This document shows positions 28,476 to 36,730 of a DNA stretch of 64,000 nt, piece by piece. The stretch is taken from NCBI RefSeq assembly GCF_014656195.1, contig NZ_BNBY01000002.1, forward strand, positions 218,351 to 282,350, given 5' to 3'. The notes beneath the pieces were generated by a model, which was not told where the DNA came from, made no database searches, and saw only the letters and a program-made list of their open reading frames with translations. The translations under genes and the position numbers were made by a program. Every line of letters begins with the position of its first letter. Position 1 is the stretch's first letter. This stretch comes from Kitasatospora xanthocidica (GTDB lineage Bacteria > Actinomycetota > Actinomycetes > Streptomycetales > Streptomycetaceae).

Positions 28476-29098
28476 CAGTGGCGGCCGGCCGGCAGCCGGT
28501 CGAGTTCGGGGCGGGAGAGGTGCAGCACCTGGTAGCGGGCACCGGGCACGTCCTCCGGGGCGGGGCCGTGCCAGAGGGCGAGGGTGAGCAGTTCCCAGCG
28601 GCTCGGGTCCACGGCGACGGCGGCGGTGTGCAGGGCCGGGTGCGCGGGGAGTTCGGCGAGCGCCCGCTCGACGGCCTCGGCCGGGTCGACGCCCTCCGGC
28701 AGCCGTACGGTGTCGCGGGTCGCGGTGGTCGGGGCGGCTTCGGCGGTTCCGGCGGCTCCGGCGGTTCCGGCCCTGGTCTCGGCCGCCTCCGCCGCGCTGC
28801 CGCGGGCCAGGCCGGCGCCGAGCCAGTGGTGGACGGCGGGGCGGCCGAAGTCGGCGCTCAGGCCCCGGAAGCCCGGGCCCCAGAGGAAGCTGTTCATGCC
28901 CTCGGCGGTGCGCCAGAGGTAGAACGGCGCGTACTGGTTGACCGGCGACCCCTGGTGGCCGCGCTCACGGACCAGGTACGCCTTGAGGCCGAGGCCGGGG
29001 TGGGCGTCGAGCAGATGGCCCTTGTCGGCGACCCGCTTGCGGATGACGCCCATGTCGTAGTCGGCGGGGAGGGTGATCTCGTACTGCATGGCGTGCAC
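28472..29098 (-). CDS. DUF4865-family protein
   Basis: 208 aa. QYEITLPADYDMGVIRKRVADKGHLLDAHPGLGLKAYLVRERG, YAPFYLWRTAEGMNSFLWG and VAVDPSRWELLTLALW match the DUF4865 family. Residues 107-130 are a low-complexity Ala/Gly/Thr insertion. GTG at 29098, GAGGAG 7 nt upstream. Often found next to a TetR regulator and small oxidoreductases; function unknown. Confidence 0.8.
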   Translation of the reverse strand: MHAMQYEITLPADYDMGVIRKRVADKGHLLDAHPGLGLKAYLVRERGHQGSPVNQYAPFYLWRTAEGMNSFLWGPGFRGLSADFGRPAVHHWLGAGLARGSAAEAAETRAGTAGAAGTAEAAPTTATRDTVRLPEGVDPAEAVERALAELPAHPALHTAAVAVDPSRWELLTLALWHGPAPEDVPGARYQVLHLSRPELDRLPAGRHW

Positions 29099-29199
29099 GG
29101 CGGGACTCCTCGGGTCGGTGCGGCAGACCGTTCGTCGGGCGCGGTGCCGGGGTCGTCAGGTCGTCAGGTCGACATGACCTCGGGCCTCACGGCGCGGCG

Positions 29200-29766
29200 T
29201 CAGCCCGTGCGGTGGGCCGCGAGCAGGCCGAGGGCGCCGCGGACGGCCCGGTCGAAGGGCTCGGCGCTGTCCGCGGCCCGGGCCAGCACGTAGCCGCCCT
29301 GGACGACGGCGACCACCGCGGCGGCGGTGTCCGCCGGATCCAGGCCGGGAGCGAACTCACCGTCCGCCTGCCCCTCGGCGACCAGGTCGGCGATCCGGCC
29401 GCGCAGCCAGTCGAAGGTCTCCTCGACGGGGGCACGCAGCTGCGGGTCGGCGACGACGTCCGGGTCCTGGGCCATCCGGCCGATCCGGCAGCCGCGCAGG
29501 ACGTCGCGGTCGCGGCGCAGGTACGCGGCGATGCGCTCGTACGCGGTGCCGGGGGCGCCGAGGTCGGCCTCGGCGATGCCCCGCAGCTGCTCGGCGCTGC
29601 GGCGCAGGGCGGCGGCCGCGAGGTCGGGCTTGCCGGTGAAGTGGTGGTACATGCTGCCCTGGCCGACGCCGGAGCGCTGCTGGATGGCCTTCGGGCTGGT
29701 GCCGACGTAGCCGCGTTCCCAGAGGAGGTCCTGGGTGCTCTCGATGAGACGGTCCTGAGTGCTCAT
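29200..29766 (-). CDS. TetR-family regulator
   Basis: 188 aa. HTH at about 9-46 (ESTQDLLWERGYVGTSPKAIQQRSGVGQGSMYHHFTGKPDLA). Ligand domain of the TetR_C type seen in LmrA/YxaF-like regulators. ATG at 29766, directly beside a 22-nt inverted repeat. It heads the DUF4865-CMD-phosphotriesterase operon (101-bp gap), so it probably represses its own operon. Confidence 0.9.
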   Translation of the reverse strand: MSTQDRLIESTQDLLWERGYVGTSPKAIQQRSGVGQGSMYHHFTGKPDLAAAALRRSAEQLRGIAEADLGAPGTAYERIAAYLRRDRDVLRGCRIGRMAQDPDVVADPQLRAPVEETFDWLRGRIADLVAEGQADGEFAPGLDPADTAAAVVAVVQGGYVLARAADSAEPFDRAVRGALGLLAAHRTG

Positions 29767-29774
29767 GTGGATCA

Positions 29775-29796
29775 CTGTACATACCAGTAGGTACAG
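29775..29796 (-). promoter_or_regulatory. TetR autoregulatory operator
   Basis: CTGTAC (29775-29780) and GTACAG (29791-29796) are exact complements 10 bp apart, with inner partial symmetry (ATACC/GGTA-like). The element sits 9 nt upstream of the TetR start codon. Confidence 0.65.
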
Positions 29797-29829
29797 AAGG
29801 CTAGTGGTATCGCGGATCCGGTTTCCGAC

Positions 29830-29930
29830 CCGGACCACCCCGAGCCGAGACCGCCCGAGCCGGTCCGAGCCGGCCCAGGACGGTCCGAGACGGTCCGAGC
29901 CGGCCCAGGACGGTCCGAGACGGCCCGGCT
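29830..29930. repeat. 10-bp/30-bp tandem repeat
   Basis: A 30-bp unit made of CGGTCCGAGC, CGGCCCAGGA and CGGTCCGAGA is present twice without change (29861-29890, 29891-29920), with degenerate 10-bp units on both sides. It lies in the 361-bp gene-free stretch 29767-30127 between the TetR and monooxygenase genes; nothing else was seen there. Confidence 0.85.
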
Positions 29931-30127
29931 GTCGGCGGCCGGGCGAAGACGGAGGGCCGTGCGCCGCCCCCCGGCGGCCACGGCCCCTCGACCGTTCGTC
30001 ATCCCCCGCACCGCCGACCGGCATTCCGGTGCGACCGGTGGCGCGCGTCACGTCACCCACGGTGGCCGGCGTCACGCCGAGTAGGGGGGTGCACGGCGCG
30101 CTGCGCGGGCGGACGGCGGAGCGCCGA

Positions 30128-31147
30128 CTACGGGAGTTCGCGCCGGATCACGGGGGCCACCTCGGCCGCGAACAGCTCGAGTTGCTCGCGCTGCGCTCCC
30201 TCCGTAAGCGCGTCCACCCCGATGCCGACCACCTCGTTGCCGAAGGCCTCGTGGTAGCGGTGGATCTTCTCGACCACCTGCTGCGGACTGCCGACCAGCG
30301 CCGATCCGTGCTCCAGCGCATCCTCCAGCGAGCCGAACGGCGAGTTGTTGTGACGGCCGGCGGCCGAGGCGAACAGCGCGTTCCAGTACGGGCGGTAGCC
30401 CTCGACGGCGTCCTGCGAGCGCTTCGCGACGTACAGCCCGCCGAAGCCCGCGCCCACCCGGGCCGACTTCGGGTCGTGCCCGTAGTGCGCCCAGCGCTCG
30501 CGGTAGTGCTCGACCAGCGAGCGGTACTTCTCCAACGGGTGGAAGGAGTTGGCGGAGAAGAGCGGGTCGCCGTGGCGGGCGGCGAGGTCGGTGGACCGGG
30601 TACTGGTGGCACTGCCGTGCCAGACCGGGATCGGATCCTGGAGCGGGCGCGGGGAGACGGCGGCCTCGTCGAGCGGCGGGCGGGTCGACCCCCGCCAGGT
30701 CACCTTCTCCTCGCGCCAGAGCCGGCGCAGCAGTTCGTAGTTCTCGGCGAGCGCCTCCCACTGGCGCTCCTCGGGCAGGCCGAACAGGCCGAAGTGGCGC
30801 GGGTCGTTGCCCTTGCCGATGATCAACTCAAGTCGGCCACCCGATAGTTGGTCGAGCATCCCGTAGTCCTCGGCGACCCGGACCGGATCGAGGACGCTGA
30901 GCACCGTCACCGTGGTGAACAGCCGGATGGTGGAGGTGCGGGCGGCGATGGCGCTCAGCAGCACGGGCGGCGCCGGGGAGAGGAAGGGTTCGCCGTGCCG
31001 CTCCCCCACGCCGTAGCCGTCGTAGCCGAGTTGCTCGGCGAGGACCGCCTGGTCGATGACGCTCTGCAGCTTCTGCCGTGGGGTGCGCAGGACTCCGGTG
31101 ACCGGGTCGGGGGTGTTGGCGACGAGGGACGAGACGGTGAACCGCAC
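30128..31147 (-). CDS. Luciferase-like (LLM class) flavin-dependent oxidoreductase
   Basis: 339 aa bacterial-luciferase-type TIM barrel. AEQLGYDGYGVGERHGEPFLSPAPPVLLSAIAART, LDPVRVAEDYGMLDQLSGGRLELIIGKGNDPRHF, and ALVGSPQQVVEKI are typical. Uses FMNH2 or F420H2; substrate unknown. ATG at 31147 with GGAG-like sequence upstream. The 431-bp region 31148-31578 before the next gene is GC-rich with GGGCTCGG-type repeats at 31165-31258 and no gene. Confidence 0.9.
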   Translation of the reverse strand: MRFTVSSLVANTPDPVTGVLRTPRQKLQSVIDQAVLAEQLGYDGYGVGERHGEPFLSPAPPVLLSAIAARTSTIRLFTTVTVLSVLDPVRVAEDYGMLDQLSGGRLELIIGKGNDPRHFGLFGLPEERQWEALAENYELLRRLWREEKVTWRGSTRPPLDEAAVSPRPLQDPIPVWHGSATSTRSTDLAARHGDPLFSANSFHPLEKYRSLVEHYRERWAHYGHDPKSARVGAGFGGLYVAKRSQDAVEGYRPYWNALFASAAGRHNNSPFGSLEDALEHGSALVGSPQQVVEKIHRYHEAFGNEVVGIGVDALTEGAQREQLELFAAEVAPVIRRELP

Positions 31148-31578
31148 GGCGGTCTCCTTGGAAGGCTCGGAGGGGGCTCGGGGTCGACTGAGCCGGGGCC
31201 GACCGGGCTCGGGGCCGGATGGGCTCAGGGCCGGATGGGCTCGGGCTCAGGTTCGGACGTCGGTGGGCCGCCGGAAGCGCAGGGGTGCGGTGCGACGGCC
31301 CGGGGCTGCGCTCGCGCGGCCGGCACCGGCGGAGTCACTGACGGACCGGGGCGCCGGAACGCCCGGGCGCGATGTCAGCGCGCGGTGCCGCGGTGGCGGC
31401 GACAACAACAGCGGGGCGAGGTGGGCGCGGAGGGAACGGCGGCGACGGCGAGAACCGCGGATACGGCCAGCACTGCCCTCACGCCTCCCCCTCACCTCGT
31501 GCGCACACGGTCCTCCGCGAGGATAAGCACCGGTCAGAAGCGGGGCAAGGCCTTGCCCGGACGCGTCCGGCTGGCAAG

Positions 31579-32580
31579 ATGTCCGGCATGAGCTACCTCG
31601 CCGCGGATGACCGCTATGCCTCCATGACCTACCGGAAGGCCGGGCGCAGTGGCGTCCAGCTGCCCGCCGTCTCGCTCGGGCTCTGGCACAACTTCGGTGA
31701 CGCCCAGCCGCTGGAGGTGCAGCGGGCCGTGCTCCGCCGGGCCTTCGACCGGGGCGTCACCCACTTCGACCTGGCGAACAACTACGGCCCGCCGTACGGC
31801 AGTGCCGAGCGCAACTTCGGCTACCTGTTCGCCCAGGACTTCCGGCCGTACCGGGACGAGCTGTTCATCGCGACCAAGGCCGGCTACGACATGTGGCCCG
31901 GCCCGTACGGCAACGGTGGCAGCCGCAAGTACCTGCTGGCCAGCCTCGACCAGTCGCTGGACCGGATGGGGCTGGACTACGTCGACGTCTTCTACTCGCA
32001 CCGCTACGACCCGGACACCCCCATCGAGGAGACGATGGGGGCCCTGGACAGCGCGGTGCGCTCGGGCAGGGCGCTGTACGCCGCGATCTCCAACTACCCG
32101 GCGGAGCAGCACCGGGAGGCGGTGGCGATCCTGCGGGAGCTGGGCACGCCGGTGCTGATGAACCAGTCGGCGTACTCGATCCTCAACCGGTCCGTCGAGG
32201 ACGGCGGCGTGCTGGACGCGGTGGGCGACACCCGGACCAGCCTGATCGCCTACTCGCCGCTGGCGCAGGGGCTGCTGACGGACCGCTACCTCTCCGGCGA
32301 GGTACCGACGGGCTCGCGGATGTCGGTCGGGAAGTTCCTGACCGAGGAGACGCTGACCGAAACGAAGCTGGAGCAGCTGCGGGCGCTGAACAAGATCGCC
32401 GAGGGGCGCGGGCAGACGCTGGCGCAGCTGGCGCTGAGCTGGGTGCTGCGGGACCCGCGCGTCGTGTCGGTGATCATCGGCGCCAGCAGCGTGCGGCAGC
32501 TGGACCAGAACCTCGACGCGCTGGCCGGAGGACCGCTGACGGCGGAGGAGCTGGCGGAGATCGACCGGCTGAGCCGCTGA
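31579..32580 (+). CDS. Aldo/keto reductase (L-glyceraldehyde-3-phosphate reductase type)
   Basis: 333 aa NADPH-dependent AKR. HFDLANNYGPPYGSAERNFG (catalytic Asp/Tyr), IATKAGYDMWPGPYG (catalytic Lys), YVDVFYSHRYDP (catalytic His), and SVIIGASSVRQLDQNLDAL (cofactor site) resemble the YghZ/Gpr subgroup that reduces methylglyoxal and L-GAP. ATG at 31579, with a second ATG at 31588; no strong SD. Confidence 0.92.
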   Translation: MSGMSYLAADDRYASMTYRKAGRSGVQLPAVSLGLWHNFGDAQPLEVQRAVLRRAFDRGVTHFDLANNYGPPYGSAERNFGYLFAQDFRPYRDELFIATKAGYDMWPGPYGNGGSRKYLLASLDQSLDRMGLDYVDVFYSHRYDPDTPIEETMGALDSAVRSGRALYAAISNYPAEQHREAVAILRELGTPVLMNQSAYSILNRSVEDGGVLDAVGDTRTSLIAYSPLAQGLLTDRYLSGEVPTGSRMSVGKFLTEETLTETKLEQLRALNKIAEGRGQTLAQLALSWVLRDPRVVSVIIGASSVRQLDQNLDALAGGPLTAEELAEIDRLSR

Positions 32581-32590
32581 GCTTGCTCGT

Positions 32591-32690
32591 GGACGGGTGA
32601 CAGCCGACGGGTGACAGATGACAGCTGACAGATTCTGAAATCTGAACTCTGTTATCTGTCGGCTGTTATCTGTCGGCTGAACGCTGTCCG
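32591..32690. repeat. Low-GC palindromic repeat, copy C
   Basis: TGACAGATGACAGCTGACA (32612-32630) is identical to copy B. GACAGAT (32614-32620) pairs with ATCTGTC (32654-32660), CAGCCGAC with GTCGGCTG, and TGAAATCTGAA lies in the loop. CTGTTATCTGTC (32649-32660) also occurs in copy A. It follows the aldo/keto reductase stop by 10 nt. Confidence 0.78.
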
Positions 32691-32691
32691 T

Positions 32692-32862
32692 CGTCGGCGG
32701 TCCGGCACCGCGTCCACCGCGCCGTCCCGCAGCACGGCCAGTTCGGCCGACCGCCGCCCGGACGGCCGGGACGTCGACGAGTTCGGCGTCGTCGAGGGTG
32801 AGCCCGGCGAGCCCGCGGACGCCGAGGACGCCGCGGAGGCCGCGGAGGCCGCGGAGGGTCAT
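32692..32862 (-). pseudogene. Possible short frameshifted gene remnant
   Basis: From ATG at 32862 the minus strand encodes LRGLRGVLGVRG then AGLTLDDAELVDVPAVRAAV with strongly G/C-ending codons. One base later (around 32750) the good codon bias moves to another frame, giving AELAVLRDGAVDAVPDRRRR, before running into palindromic repeat C. This looks like the start of a degraded gene. No family was recognised. It could also be chance in GC-rich DNA. Confidence 0.3.
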
Positions 32863-32885
32863 GGCTCGCCAGAAATCTGCGCCTA

Positions 32886-33119
32886 TTCCATGATGTGGGA
32901 ATGGATAGCGATCCCGGTCACGGTGGGCACTGGGCAACGGGTGAACCGGCGGGCATGGAGATGCCGGTCGGCGACAACACCCGCGGGGATGCAGACGCTG
33001 GCAGGACGTCACAGCGCCACCCCTTCCTACGAGTTGGGGGATCGCGCAGCCGACGAAGGCGAGGTCACGGGCTGTCGGGGCAAGAATGTGCCACGTTATG
33101 GGATCAGTTGATCATCAAC
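32886..33119. promoter_or_regulatory. Upstream region of second IclR gene with palindromes
   Basis: ATTCC-N8-GGAAT within the stretch near 32886-32905, and GTTGATCATCAAC (33107-33119), a perfect 13-nt palindrome flanked by ATGG/CCAT. The region 32863-33226 is less GC-rich than its neighbours and contains no convincing gene. These are candidate binding sites for the IclR protein encoded downstream. Confidence 0.4.
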
Positions 33120-33226
33120 GCCATTCCATCGCAACGTCATCGACACATTCCCGAAGCACTGGCTGCCCTACGCTGAGACTCCCTCCGGCGGACCGGCCGG
33201 GGTCCCGAACAGAAACCCGAGGTGTC

Positions 33227-34009
33227 ATGGCCGAGGCCGCCACCGCCGTCCAGAGCCCGCCGGCCGGTGCGCAGGCCGTCCAGCGCGCGCTCGGGCTGCT
33301 GCACTGCTTCCACGACAACGGCCCCGACCTGAGCGCCTCCGACCTGGCCCGCCGCATGGGCCTCTCGGTCTCCACCGCACACCGGCTGGCCCGCACGCTG
33401 GTCAGCGCCGGATTCCTGGAGCAGGACGAGCAGACCGTCCGCTACCGGCTCGGCCCGGCCGTCGCCGAACTCGGCCAACTCAGCTTCCACCAGCGCGGAC
33501 TGCACCTGGCCGCGCCCGAGCTGGAGGTGCTCTCCCGGCGCACCAAGGCGACGGCGGACCTCGCTATCCGCAGCGGCCCGCACGCGGTGATCCTGGTCGG
33601 CGGCTCCGTCCGCCCGGACACCGGGCTGGGCCTGCGCCGCCCGTTGCACTCGACGGCGCTCGGCAAGGTCCTGCTGGCCTGGCCCCGCCCGGGCGAGGCG
33701 GCGACATCCACGCTCGGCCCGCTGCGCTCCTTCACCGACCGTACGATCACCGAACCGGCGCTCCTGGAGGAGGAGTTGGCCAGGGTACGGGCCGCCGGGT
33801 ACGCGCTGAACGACGGCGAGTCGGCCGCCGGGGTGCGGACGGTGGCCGTCCCCGTCCTGGACGTCGCCGGGCAGGCCCGCTTCGCGCTCGCGGTCCGTTC
33901 GACCCCCGCGCACCTCACCGACGACCGGGTGGACTGGTTCCTTGGATACGCCCGCGGTTGCGCCGACGCCCTCGCCGTCCTCCTCCTACCGCCGGGCCAG
34001 CGCGCCTGA
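33227..34009 (+). CDS. IclR-family regulator
   Basis: 260 aa. Winged helix at about 13-75 (GAQAVQRALGLLHCFHDNGPDLSASDLARRMGLSVSTAHRLARTLVSAGFLEQD) and an IclR effector domain (ELGQLSFHQRGLHLAAPELEVLSRRTKATADLAI, PLHSTALGKVLLAW, AVPVLDVAG). ATG at 33227 behind CGAGGTG. No catabolic target lies beside it; the upstream neighbour is a possible gene remnant, so its original partner may be lost. Confidence 0.88.
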   Translation: MAEAATAVQSPPAGAQAVQRALGLLHCFHDNGPDLSASDLARRMGLSVSTAHRLARTLVSAGFLEQDEQTVRYRLGPAVAELGQLSFHQRGLHLAAPELEVLSRRTKATADLAIRSGPHAVILVGGSVRPDTGLGLRRPLHSTALGKVLLAWPRPGEAATSTLGPLRSFTDRTITEPALLEEELARVRAAGYALNDGESAAGVRTVAVPVLDVAGQARFALAVRSTPAHLTDDRVDWFLGYARGCADALAVLLLPPGQRA

Positions 34010-34040
34010 CAATTCTCTGACGGCTCGTCAAAATGACTGC

Positions 34041-34087
34041 AGCGGCGGCCCGTCCACACCAGTCGGAGGTGCGGACGGGCTGCCGCT
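34041..34087. terminator. Bidirectional terminator
   Basis: 34041-34060 and 34068-34087 pair at 18 of 20 positions with a 7-nt loop, between the convergent IclR and winged-helix genes. Confidence 0.8.
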
Positions 34088-34119
34088 GTGGTCAGCGGTC
34101 GTCTACCAGGGATCAGGGA

Positions 34120-35067
34120 TCAGACCGCGGCCGGGGTGTACTTGTAGCCGACCCGGCGGACCGTCACGATCGTGTCGCGGTAGGTCGGGCCGAGCTTGCG
34201 GCGCAGCCGGGCCACGTGCACGTCGACGGTCCGGCCGTCCCCGACGTGGCCGTAGCCCCAGACCGCGGAGACCAGGTGGTCCCGGGTGTGCACCCGCTGC
34301 GGGTGCTCGGTGAGGTGGGCCAGCAGCTCGAACTCCAGGTAGGTGAGGTCGAGCAGCCGCCCGTCGACGTAGGCGTTGCGCCGCTCGCTGTCGACGCTGA
34401 TGCCTCGCCCGCCCGGTCGCACCGGGCGGGCACCCGCCGGGGCCGGCGCACCGGGGACGCCGGAGGTGCCGAGCACGACGGGAGGGCCGAAGGCCCCCGG
34501 CGCAGCGGCGGAGCCAACCGGGACAGCCTGGACGGCCGAGAGGGCCGACACCGGAGCACCCGACAGCCCGGGGCCCGCCGCCGGGTTCTCCGCCGGCACC
34601 AGCACCAGGTACCCGACCATCGGGCTGCCGCTCGCACCGCCGAACTGCGCACCGTACTGGGCGAGCAGACCCTGCGGCAGCAGGCCCTGCGGCAGGGCGG
34701 CGACGACAGTCGCGCCCTCCGGCAGCGCGGCGAGCAGCGCCTGGGGCGCCGGCGGCAGGGCCGCGCCCGGCTGCGGACCGGCGTGCGGCGGGGCGACCGC
34801 CGGGCGGGCCGGGCCGGCGTGCGGCGGACGGGCGGCCGCACCGGGCCACCGGTCGGCCACCGAGGGCGGCGGGACGGCCGGCCCCGCGCCCCTGACCTGC
34901 CCGGGCGCACCAGGAGCGGCGGAGCTCCCGGACAGGCCGGACGGAAGGGGAGGAAGCGACGGGCCGGACGGGCCGGAAGCGGGAGGGACGGACGGAACCG
35001 AGCGGACCGCGCGCAGGTGCGGGGTCGCGGTGGGCAGGGGCAGGGTGGCCGTGGAGGAAGAAGACAT
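34120..35067 (-). CDS. Winged-helix (OmpR/PhoB-type) DNA-binding protein without receiver domain
   Basis: 315 aa. Only the last 95 residues are structured: ISVDSERRNAYVDGRLLDLTYLEFELLAHLTEHPQRVHTRDHLVSAVWGYGHVGDGRTVDVHVARLRRKLG followed by TVRRVGYKY is a complete Trans_reg_C domain. Residues 1-215 are low-complexity Pro/Ala/Ser/Gly; the phosphoacceptor receiver of normal response regulators is missing. ATG at 35067. It lies downstream of the cvn operon, so it may respond to something other than phosphorylation. Confidence 0.8.
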   Translation of the reverse strand: MSSSSTATLPLPTATPHLRAVRSVPSVPPASGPSGPSLPPLPSGLSGSSAAPGAPGQVRGAGPAVPPPSVADRWPGAAARPPHAGPARPAVAPPHAGPQPGAALPPAPQALLAALPEGATVVAALPQGLLPQGLLAQYGAQFGGASGSPMVGYLVLVPAENPAAGPGLSGAPVSALSAVQAVPVGSAAAPGAFGPPVVLGTSGVPGAPAPAGARPVRPGGRGISVDSERRNAYVDGRLLDLTYLEFELLAHLTEHPQRVHTRDHLVSAVWGYGHVGDGRTVDVHVARLRRKLGPTYRDTIVTVRRVGYKYTPAAV

Positions 35068-35553
35068 GGTGTGCCGCTCATTTCGCGCGTGACGGACGGG
35101 GTGGAGTCGTCTGCGCGTCGACCGGGCGTACTGCCGGGGCTGGACCGGATCGAACCGGGTCAGCGGGCGGAGGGCCGGGACGCGCTGGGCGAACCCGGAC
35201 ACGTCTGATCGAACAGGTGCGGCTGCCGGGACGGCCAGAACGGTTCGAGGTCGGGACGACCCCGTCGGCTGTCCGCGGCGCGGACCGCGCGCCCGTTCCA
35301 CCGTCCGGCCCGTCCACCGCCCGCACGTGTCGTGGGGGCCGCAACGGTCGTTCGAGTACGGCCGACGACGGCGGGGGAAGGTCTGGGGCAGACGATGTTC
35401 ACTGGTGGTCTCTCCGCTGGGCGGGTCCGGTTGGTCGGCCGCGGCTCGCCGGGACGGCGGTCCGCTACGGCCTGGTCGACGGGATCAGCGGTGCGTCGGG
35501 CGGTGGCCGGTGGGCCGGGAGCGCCGGGGACGTACCGGGACGGGGCAGGCCGG

Positions 35554-35697
35554 TCAGCGACAACACGCGCTGCAGATCAGCGCGTGGTCGATGTAGCGGC
35601 GGACGGTGAGCACCGGTACGGCAGCACCCGAGATGGCGGAGCCGGGTACGAGGGACCCGGGCGCGGCGGTGCCGATGAGTCGTCGGCCGACGGTCAT
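35554..35697 (-). CDS. Possible cysteine-rich leader peptide
   Basis: A small frame ends VRRYIDHALICSACCR. Actinobacterial leader peptides that attenuate sulfur and cysteine genes characteristically carry RR(H/Y)(V/I)D... and end in a Ser-Ala-Cys-Cys-type tail. Two starts are possible: ATG at 35697 (47 aa, purine-rich sequence upstream) or GTG at 35613 (19 aa, no SD). The next gene on this strand starts almost 490 bp downstream, farther than usual. The whole gap 35068-36094 (1027 bp) holds otherwise only the hairpin ACGCACCC-N4-GGGTGCGT (35730-35749) and a terminator after cvnD. Confidence 0.4.
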   Translation of the reverse strand: MTVGRRLIGTAAPGSLVPGSAISGAAVPVLTVRRYIDHALICSACCR

Positions 35698-36033
35698 CCT
35701 GCTGCCCTCCCCCTCGCTCTGCGCGCGGCGACGCACCCCTGCGGGTGCGTGCCGACGGTTCCTCGCCGGATCGTCGAAGGCCGTCCGCCGGTCGGCACCG
35801 CCCGTGTGAACGAGGCGTTGCCGGGGCTCCCGACGGCATGGCCGGGCGGCCTTCGTCCACAGAGCCTTCCACGGCCGGGGCGGTCTAGGCAACCTTCCGC
35901 GTCCCGACCGTCCGGGATGCGGACACCCGAATGAGACGTCGGCCGGGACGGGACGCCGGCGGCGGCGCCGCCCGAGGCTCCCTCAGACCCCGCCGGGAGC
36001 ACGGCCCGAGGCCTCCACCAGGGACGGAGCGGA

Positions 36034-36087
36034 CCGGGAGGGCTCCCCGGCAGGCCCTGGCGGGAGCCCGGCGAGGAGCCCTCCCGG
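36034..36087. terminator. Terminator hairpin after the cvn operon
   Basis: CCGGGAGGGCTCC (36034-36046) is exactly complementary to 36075-36087, just beyond the cvnD stop at 36095 on the minus strand. Confidence 0.8.
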
Positions 36088-36094
36088 GCGCCCG

Positions 36095-36730
36095 TCAGGT
36101 GCGGACGGGAGTGCGCTGGCGCCGCGCCGCGGCGTGCTCGACCAGCGCGACGAGCAGGTCCTTCCCGTCCTCCCGCAGTCGCGCGTCGCAGAGCAGCACC
36201 GGGACGCCCGGGTCGAGGTCGAGCGCGTCCCGCACCTCGTCCGGCGAGAACCGGTCGGTGCCCTCGAAGCAGTTCACCGCGACCACGAACGGGATGCCGC
36301 GCTGCTCGAAGAAGTCGACCGACGGGAAGCAGTCGGCCAGCCGCCGGGTGTCGGCGAGGACCAGGGCGCCGAGCGCGCCGCGCGCCAACTCGTCCCAGAC
36401 GAACCAGAACCGGTCCTGCCCGGGGGTGCCGAAGAGGTAGAGCGCGAGGCCGGGCCGCAGGTCGATCCGGCCGAAGTCCATCGCCACCGTGGTGGTGCGC
36501 TTGGTCTCGACGCCCGAGGTGTCGTCCAGCGGGCGGCCCAGCTCGCTGAGCTCCTCCTCGGTGCGCAGCGGGCGGATCTCGCTGACCGAGCCGACCAGGG
36601 TGGTCTTGCCCGCGCCGAAGCCGCCCGCGACCAGGATCTTCACCGCGGCGGCCGGACCGCCACGCCACCGCGGGTCGTTCGGACTGCCGCCGGCCGGGCG
36701 GGGGTGGTGGTCAGAGCGCACGGAGTCCAT
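36095..36730 (-). CDS. cvnD: Conservon GTP-binding protein CvnD
   Basis: 211 aa Ras/MglA-like small GTPase: VKILVAGGFGAGKTTLVGSVSE (P-loop, about 30-50), TTTVAMDFGRI (switch I), YLFGTPGQDRFWFVW (G3-type motif with Gly-Gln), and VVAVNCFEG in place of NKxD. Last gene of the cvnA-B-C-D operon, overlapping cvnC by 20 nt. In the conservon model it is the downstream switch of the CvnA sensor complex. Confidence 0.95.
   Translation of the reverse strand: MDSVRSDHHPRPAGGSPNDPRWRGGPAAAVKILVAGGFGAGKTTLVGSVSEIRPLRTEEELSELGRPLDDTSGVETKRTTTVAMDFGRIDLRPGLALYLFGTPGQDRFWFVWDELARGALGALVLADTRRLADCFPSVDFFEQRGIPFVVAVNCFEGTDRFSPDEVRDALDLDPGVPVLLCDARLREDGKDLLVALVEHAAARRQRTPVRT

Noticed and set aside
33107..33119. 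GTTGATCATCAAC as a fifth AllR-like operator
   Set aside because: The half-sites are in the opposite orientation and spacing to TCAAC-N5-GTTGA, so it was assigned to the local IclR regulator instead.
32895..33176. Small plus-strand frames before the second IclR gene
   Set aside because: Weak codon bias, no motif, and they run through the palindromes.
35160..35402. 80-aa frame on the minus strand starting near 35402
   Set aside because: It has a possible SD, but its codons lack the G/C third-position bias and its translation is Arg/Pro-rich without a motif.
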